Source of the DNA: Prochilodus magdalenae
Taxonomy: Eukaryota > Chordata > Actinopteri > Characiformes > Prochilodontidae
Direction: 5' to 3'
DNA: 64,000 nucleotides
Assembly: GCA_024036415.1 (NCBI GenBank)
Contig: JAMWET010000159.1
Location: 67,501 to 131,500 of the forward strand
The notes under the pieces were generated by a model. It saw nothing but the letters and a program-made list of their open reading frames with translations. It was not told the origin of the DNA and made no database searches. Shown one piece after another: positions 57,700 through 64,000 of this stretch (the first letter of the stretch is position 1; each line of letters starts with the position of its first letter). The translations under genes were made by a program, and so were the position numbers.

Positions 57700-58210
57700 T
57701 TATACTGTGCTGTGCAAAAGTCAGAGACCACCTTCATTCTTGTCTAGTCTTAACGGTTATTACGGTATTTATTTTTTATTGTCCCGAAAAAAACAAAGTA
57801 TCAGTATCAGTTTTTCGGTATTCAGTGTGTCTGTTCTTCACCTTTATTACAGCTTCCATTCTTCCCTGGAGACTCATGTTCAGTTCCTCAAAGGCATCTG
57901 CAGCCAGACCACCAAAGTTCAGTCTTATAACCTGGTTTGGCATTCTCTGCTTCCCATGATCCAAATAACCCCAAACACGTTCAGTGATGTTGAGGTTCTG
58001 GACTCTCTGGACCAGCAGTGTCTTCTTTTCTCAGTAAGGAGCTTCTTGAGCAGCTACACAATATTTCAGACCTCTGTAACGTTGAGGCGCCCTCTAACAG
58101 TGGAAGGACGGACTCCTGTGGATGTTCTCAAATCTGAAGGAGTGGAGCTTGATGTTCTCCTCTCTTTCACAGAAGAAAGCTTTGGTAACACTGTACTGAA
58201 AAGGGTGTCT
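57700..58210 (-). mobile_element. Tc1-like remnant, family F7, C-terminal part
   Basis: The left end TGCTGTGCAAAAGTCAGAGA is a terminal repeat. The minus strand at 57776-57964 encodes AADAFEELNMSLQGRMEAVI then KVKNRHTEY, the Tc1 C-terminus. The remainder is out of frame. Confidence 0.65.
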
Positions 58211-58239
58211 GCATAACAATACATGATGAGAAATTTAGA

Positions 58240-58835
58240 CAGATATGATCAATATTTATTGAGCTACACATACAGAAGTCTGTCTCTCAGTATGGCGTTG
58301 GGCTGCCAGACATCTCTGCATGGAGTTGCAGAGTTTCCTAATGGTGTACTGTGATAATCCATCCCATGCATCTTTGAATATCCTCAGTTCCTGCACATGG
58401 TGCGGTAAGGGAGTCACACCAGGCTCAGTGCTGACCATGGTGCCTCCACACACAGATTCGTTGGTCGTCTCCACCAAGACAAAAGCGGGACGCATCACTA
58501 AAAATGACCCGCTGCTTATCTGAGATACCCCATGACAGTCTGGCACGACACCATTGTAGTCTTCAGTGACGTAGACGTGGTGTTAAGGACAGTTGTTTAA
58601 ACGGTCTGTGTGCATGTAGTCCTGCGTGGTGCAGTCATCTGCCAACAGTGCTGGCACTAACAGGATGACTCATGGAGGCATCACTGCTCGCTGAATGTCC
58701 GCAACCATGGCTGTTGGGTCAGTCAGGTCCATAAGGCCCTTCCTTGGTTACATCACATGTACAACCAAGTATAAGCCTAAATCATTCATACGGCTCATGG
58801 CGTCAAATCTACCCACCAAGTTTCATTCCTGATAT
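58240..58835 (-). mobile_element. Tc1-like family M element (M4)
   Basis: ATATTTATTGAGCTACACAT, GTCGTCTCCACCAAGACAAA and CACCAAGTTTCATTCCTG occur in the same order as in M3, with small gaps. Its left terminal repeat is missing. Confidence 0.72.
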
Positions 58836-59564
58836 GAATGTGTTATGTAAACAGCCTTCAAGTAGAGCTTTGAGGGTCTGTTTATCTTTACACAATGCTG
58901 TATAATGACTGAATAATTCACACGACTTTCGGCTTCTGCTGGAAACTTGTGTACACCCCTACCCTGACGTTCTTTCTGAACCTTCAGTGAGATTCTTCAC
59001 TTTGTATGTGCCTTAAAAAACCCAATAAAGTAAAAGAAAGTAAAAATAATTAAATAAAATAAATTAAAAATGAAAACTTGATTATTTCATTATGAGCTAA
59101 TATGCAATGCCCTTCAGAAATGTCCACCCTCCCAATTAAAAAGTTGTCATATGAATTAATATGCTTCAGTTATTCAGACTTTTTAATTACGGCTGTAACA
59201 GTGAAGATGTTTCCCAGCTCTAGTTAGTTTTTTTAGCAGCCACTGTCTCAAAGGTCATCAAAGCCTTATCACCCTTCCTTTTCTGCCTCCTCTGACCTTT
59301 TGTCGGGGATACTGAGTAAGAGAGTCTGGTATGTGTTTGGAATTTAGACCTTAGAAGGTTTGCGAGGTCACGTGTGGGTTTCTGGAGAATTGGAGGTTGT
59401 TTACACGCGGCATCAACATGTGTTTTTGTAGTCACAAAGGCCATGTTTAAATTTCATTCGACTGCAGGAGAAGTGACTGTGACTGAATTAGGCCCAGACT
59501 GCTCAGACAGCTTATCAAGGTCCCCATTTAACACCACTGTAAATGGAGCAGAGTGTTTTCAATA
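58836..59564. other. Unassigned intronic sequence
   Basis: No exon or repeat recognised. Confidence 0.4.
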
Positions 59565-60165
59565 TAGTTTTCAAGTCAAGTGGCTTTTATTGTCATTACA
59601 GCTCTGTACAAGCACACAGTGAAATGAAATTACGTTTTTTCCAGAACGAGGAGCCACATGGAACAAAACGAGAACAATACAGTACAGGACAGACTGCAGA
59701 AAGTGCAAATTGCAAGACACATGTACAATAAATATAATAAATAAGACTCAGCTCTGAGTAGTGGTAATGAGTGTAAGGTGCATGGATATTTCACAGGTAG
59801 GTATCGGTAATAAGATGCATAGAAGGTGCATGGAAATTTACCATGCTGTGACGTATATGCAGACAGCATACATCGCACATGAAACATGAACCACAGCACT
59901 GAGGTATTAAGGTGGAATGTATAAATAGTATAAAGGGTCGTGGGTGTGGGGGCTTTAAATCAGTCTATGTTGTTTAGAAGTCTGACTGCTTGTGGGACAA
60001 AGCTGTTGCAGAGCCATGCAGTGACAGCACGGATGCCTTCTGTACCTTCTGCCAGACGGCAGCAGTGAATAAGTCCATGTGAGGGATGAGTGGGGTCCTT
60101 CACCATGCTGATGGCCTTACGGATGCAGCGTGTGGTTTTCATTAATAAGCATGCAACCATAAGTA
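59565..60165 (-). mobile_element. LINE 3' end with C-terminal ORF2 remnant
   Basis: The minus strand (59960-60160) encodes CIRKAISMVKDPTHPSHGLI then AVTAWLCNSFVPQAVRLLNN, a LINE C-terminal signature. The 3' untranslated region extends left to GTCAAGTGGCTTTTATTGTC, a widespread fish retroposon end. Confidence 0.75.
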
Positions 60166-60346
60166 AGTCTTAACCTGTCTCTTCTGTCCATATGGTCCTC
60201 TGGACAGTTGGACTGCTGACAACTATATGGCTGATCACCTTAGTCATGTGGCAATTAAGCTTTTGGGATAGGCCTTCCAGGAATCTAGTGCTCAAGGCTG
60301 GTCTTTCATTAAGGAACGTTTCTGAGAGTCAGATGAACTGGAGATT

Positions 60347-60575
60347 GTAGTGGTTGGTCTAGCTTAGTGAATAACGCCACTACCCACCAGTGAGCCACCA
60401 ACACATGTGGGAGACTGGGGTTCGAATCCCATTCCGAGTAACTATGCTGTGCTACACCAACAAGAGTCCTTGGGCAAGACTCCTAACACTACACTGGCCT
60501 ACCTGTAATATGAATACCGTTGTAAGTCGCTCTGGATAAGAGCGTCAGCTAAATACTGTAAATGTAAATGTAGAC
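60347..60575 (+). mobile_element. tRNA-derived SINE, type 1 (S6)
   Basis: The head TTGGTCTAGCTTAGTGAATA, B-box GGGGTTCGAATCCC, and tail TTGTAAGTCGCTCTGGATAA are all present. Confidence 0.85.
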
Positions 60576-60614
60576 GCCAAATAGTCCCCCTAGGTATGAG
60601 TGTGTATGTTTGTA

Positions 60615-61385
60615 TACCTGCCCTGTGATGGATTGGTGGCCTGTCCAGGGAGTTTCCTGCCTTCAGTCCTTTGAATGCTGGTATAAACTTGAGCACCTGG
60701 CCTCCCCCCGTGACTCAGCAGTATAAAGGGGTATTAGTACCATTATCACTGGTGATTTTATTTTTCCCTACTTGTTGTTACAGCTGTTGTTTGGCAACTG
60801 TCAATGGAACACCAAGAAGGTTTGTGATTGGTTAATGTAGCTGATTAACCTGTACTGATTTGTTTATTTCAGTTATTTGACTCCTGCTGATTCATTCATG
60901 CCTGTCCCGTGTGTTTCCTGCCTGCTGCCCAATGAACACTGGGATAGGTTTCAGCACACCTCCATGGCCCTGGAAGATAAGCGGTTTAGGAGATGAATGA
61001 ATGAACAAATCGTTTGAATGAACTGACTCTTGCTGATTCGTTCATGCCTTTCCAGTGTGTTTCCTGCCTTTTGCTCTATAAGTACTGGTATAGGTTTCAG
61101 TACCATGCCCCACCTCCACCCACGGCCCTGGAGGATAAGCTGTTTAGGCGATGAATAAATGAATCAATGAATAAATGAATCAATAAATTAATTAATGATT
61201 CATTTGAATTAATAGGGTCGCTCATGATTCGTTCAAGCCTGGTCCAGTATGTTTCCTGCCTACTGCTCTATGAGTACTGGGATACTGTATGTTTCAGAAA
61301 ACCCCACAACCCTGTAGGATAGATGGGTTAGAAGACGAATGAAAGAATGACTGACTGAATGAATGAATGAATGAATGAATTATTC
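60615..61385 (+). repeat. RTE-like LINE tails reiterated in tandem
   Basis: GTGTTTCCTGCCTGCTGCCC, TGGGATAGGTTTCAGCACAC and GATAAGCGGTTTAGGAGATG with an ATGA-repeat end are the 3' tail of RTE-type LINEs. Related units start near 60615, 60880, 61024 and 61215. The middle ones are joined by the same GACTCTTGCTGATTCGTTCA segment. Confidence 0.65.
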
Positions 61386-61958
61386 ATTTAAATTCATTGA
61401 CTCTTGCTCCTACACTCATATATTCAGAGTTTTTATGCTGGGGATTTTGACATAAAATAGGAAGGGGGATGGTGCAACAGGACTGTTGGAGCTGTTTGGT
61501 TCAGTGGTGGCTTGCCTACAGCTAAATAAATTCCTCTTTGGAGTATTTAGCTGGGATCCAGTCCAGTGTGATTGTTTTCAGTAGTCTGAAATAACAGTGC
61601 TATTGCACTACATTGGGCCAGGCTTTAATATTCATTCCCATCTTGTTTCCACCCTCAGGCTCCAGGGCATACAGCAGACTACTCTGCATAGAGGGGGTGA
61701 TACTGGCGGAGAGTTATACTGGAGAGAACCTTGTTTGGATTCACACTTTGGATACATTACAACTATTGGGTCTGAATGAGAATTATGATATGAGTGTTTG
61801 AAGAAACTACAATAGAAAACAGATACTTTACATTTTATGATGGCTGATACTCACATGGAATTGGGCACTATTGTTGTGTGTTCTCTTTCTGTATCTCTAG
61901 ATCATGGCAGGGCTTAGTGTTTCTTTAATGTGTATATATACATATATATATATACATA
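61386..61958. other. Unassigned intronic sequence
   Basis: No exon recognised; ends in (TA)-rich sequence that hosts the T4 element. Confidence 0.4.
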
Positions 61959-62490
61959 CAGGGGTTGGACAGTGAAACTGAAACACCTGTCATTTTAGTG
62001 TGGGTGGTCTCATGGCTAAATTGGACCAGCCTGGTGGCCAATCTTCATTAACTGCACATTGCACCAGTAAGAGCAGAGTGTGAAGGTTCAGTTAGCAGGT
62101 AAGAGCACAGTTCTGCTCAAAATACTGCAATGCACACAGCATTATGGGTGACATACCAGAGTTCAAAAGAGGACAAACTGTTGGTGCACGTCTTGCTGGC
62201 GCATCTGTGACCAAGACAGCAAGTCTTTGTGATGCATCAAGAGCCACGGTATCCAGGGTAGTGTCAGCATACCACCAAGAAGGACGAACCTCCACCAGCA
62301 TCACGTAGTGACCTGGCCACTATCCTGCAAGAAGAATCGCTTATAATCCCTCTGACCACTGTGCAGGGCTTGTATATGTCATTCCCAAGACGAACTGACG
62401 CTGTATCGGCCGCAAAAGGAGGCCCTACACCATACTAATAAATGATTGTGGTCTAAAACCAGGTGTTTCAGTTTCATTGTCCAACCCCTG
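61959..62490 (+). mobile_element. Tc1-derived MITE, family T (T4)
   Basis: 532 bp with ends CAGGGGTTGGACAGTGAAAC and TTTCATTGTCCAACCCCTG, bounded by TA. 62144-62308 is the 54-codon N-terminal transposase remnant with the same deletion junction as T1-T3. It lies downstream of a TATATACA repeat. Confidence 0.9.
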
Positions 62491-62788
62491 TACATGTAGT
62501 ATAGTATACATGTAGTCTATGACAAATCGAATTGCAGCTGTGATTCATACTAATGGAGATATTACGCACTATTGGTTATGTTTCAGTCACAGGTGACTCA
62601 TTATATATGTATACACAACTCTGAAAAAAATTTAAGAGACCACCTAAAATCGATCAGTGTCTCTAGTTGTACAGGTTCTGGGTTTGTGAAACTGAAAATT
62701 CCTCAGTTCTGTTTGATTCTCTACACTACTGGAAGCATGTCTCCCTAATTCCAGATCAGATATTGTATTATCTTGCATTATCAGATAT

Positions 62789-63005
62789 GGTTGGTGTGGC
62801 ACAACGGATAACACCACTACTCACCAGGAAGCTACCGTCCCATGTGGGAGACTGGGGTTCGATTCCCGTTCTGGGTGACTATGCTGTAGCTACACCAATA
62901 AGAGTCCTTGGGTAAGACTCCTAACACTGCATTGGCCCACCTGTAATACGATTAACCTTGTAAGTCGCTCTGGATAAGAGCTTCAGCTAAGTACCGTTGT
63001 AGATG
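62789..63005 (+). mobile_element. tRNA-derived SINE, type 1 (S7)
   Basis: GGTTGGTGTGGCACAACGGA (decayed A box), GGGGTTCGATTCCCGTTC (B box), and tail CTTGTAAGTCGCTCTGGATA. Confidence 0.83.
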
Positions 63006-63039
63006 TAGATCTGTTTATCTAGAAAATCACTAACGACCT

Positions 63040-63420
63040 CCAGAAGCCTGTTTTTAGAACCATGCCCACTGTGCATTTCACCCCAGCCACCGCTCGCCAG
63101 TCTCTCTGTAGGTCACCTGAGGTCATCTTACGGTGGGTAAGGGACATTGGGATGAGGTGGAGCTCATCACGGTCAGTAGAGAGTGGGTTTGGCCCTCTGC
63201 CAGTCTGTAGCTGTGTTGTCCTGTGTGTTGGCTGCTTGACCTTGCTCTTATGAACCAGATGCTCACTGTATCTGCCAGTAAAGCTAGAACCCAACCTTCG
63301 GTTCCTCACTGAGAACCTGCTGTACATGTGGAGATGCTGATTTAGGAAGTAACTGGAGCTGTATATAATGCGGCAGGGAACATACATGTAAGGTCCATGA
63401 GCACAGATAGCAGCTATGGT
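63040..63420 (-). mobile_element. Tc1-like N-terminal fragment
   Basis: The minus-strand frame 63019-63432 includes GRGPNPLSTDRDELHLIPMS then KMTSGDLQRDWRAVAGVKC. This resembles the second helix-turn-helix of Tc1 transposases (GRPRKxSxRD, then LQ...AGV). The upstream part of the frame has no resemblance. Confidence 0.5.
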
Positions 63421-64000
63421 TGAATGTGGCATAGATCGGACAGGTTTTCGGCCACATCAATGTTCAGATACTTGTTTCGTTCCAGCAGCACCTCAGCCAT
63501 GTCTGATAACAGATGAACAGTGTTCCTCCTTGATTTTAGAATCTGTACATGTAGCAGCATGTCTCTTGTTTCTGTGAGCTATGAGTTACATAACTCATCG
63601 AGAGTAAGGACCAAGGTGTCGAGTTGCCTTGAGGGGGCTCTGCAGGGGTGAAAATCAGTCAACCTTTGGATGATAAATGGAAAACTTGCATCCACAATGT
63701 TCATCAAAAACGTACAATGGTGACATTCCAGCACAGATTAGACTGCTATTCACTTCCTATTAAACGCACATCACTGTGTGACACGCAGTCCATCAAACCA
63801 CATCTGGTGCCGGAGGTCTGAGTGTGTAATACACCAAATCAACACTGAAATGTAAGGCTGGCACTGACTCTGAGCCGACTGGCCCAGTGGGTTTCATTTC
63901 ATATTCAGGAATGATCAATAATACAAAGCCTGATTCTACAAGATTGCAAATTTCACGCAAAGTCAGTTTACTAATGACCGGCTCCCGTCCATTTACATCA
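63421..64000. other. Unassigned sequence at window edge
   Basis: No exon or repeat recognised. Confidence 0.4.

Overview
This is 64 kb of vertebrate nuclear DNA, almost certainly from a teleost fish. The evidence is the overall composition: several Tc1/mariner families with TA target sites, tRNA-derived SINEs ending in a tail common in fish, L2/Rex- and RTE-type LINE 3' ends, solo LTRs with short target-site duplications, and long (TCCA/TCTA)n, (TA)n and (GA)n arrays. Exons are sparse and bounded by AG/GT. Nothing looks bacterial or viral in organisation. The species cannot be fixed from the sequence; an ostariophysan such as a characin or catfish relative is a guess.

The only host gene I can name lies on the minus strand. 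Two exons, 24839-24922 and 10103-10208, join in phase 1 and encode the linker and leucine-rich-repeat N-cap of a relaxin receptor, closest to RXFP1. They are separated by a 14.6 kb intron. The LDLa exon would lie to the right and the LRR and seven-transmembrane exons to the left; I found neither. Most of the window is therefore read as intron (or possibly 5' flank on the far right) of rxfp1, filled with mobile elements.

Layout. 0.3-9.5 kb: a solo LTR, two tetranucleotide arrays, Tc1 deletion derivatives (one interrupted by a solo LTR and a LINE end), and a LINE fragment. 10.1-10.2 kb: rxfp1 N-cap exon. 10.3-15.5 kb: a long inverted repeat (arms about 1.1 kb, spacer 2.8 kb) whose spacer holds an LTR that itself contains a 936-bp terminal-inverted-repeat element. 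16.6-20.5 kb: a dispersed element split by a 53/62-bp satellite-like array, a third copy of the inverted-repeat sequence, and an 11-bp minisatellite. 21.4-26.1 kb: LTR, SINE and Tc1 pieces around the rxfp1 linker exon. 26.2-35.3 kb: a run of same-orientation, decayed copies of a low-copy local repeat, one of them disrupted by a solo LTR whose empty site survives in a sister copy. 35.7-48.9 kb: many Tc1, SINE and LINE remnants, including a nearly complete but broken Tc1 gene. 50.0-52.0 kb: a 30-bp minisatellite with a 27-unit internal duplication. 53.8-55.1 kb: an inverted-repeat element whose body is a tandem array. 56-64 kb: further SINE, Tc1 and LINE ends.

No transposase or reverse transcriptase here is intact. 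Peptides encoded by the tandem arrays are by-products of repeat periodicity. Element family letters (LTR-A, B, C; T, M, F3, R, N, K) are local labels used only in this annotation.
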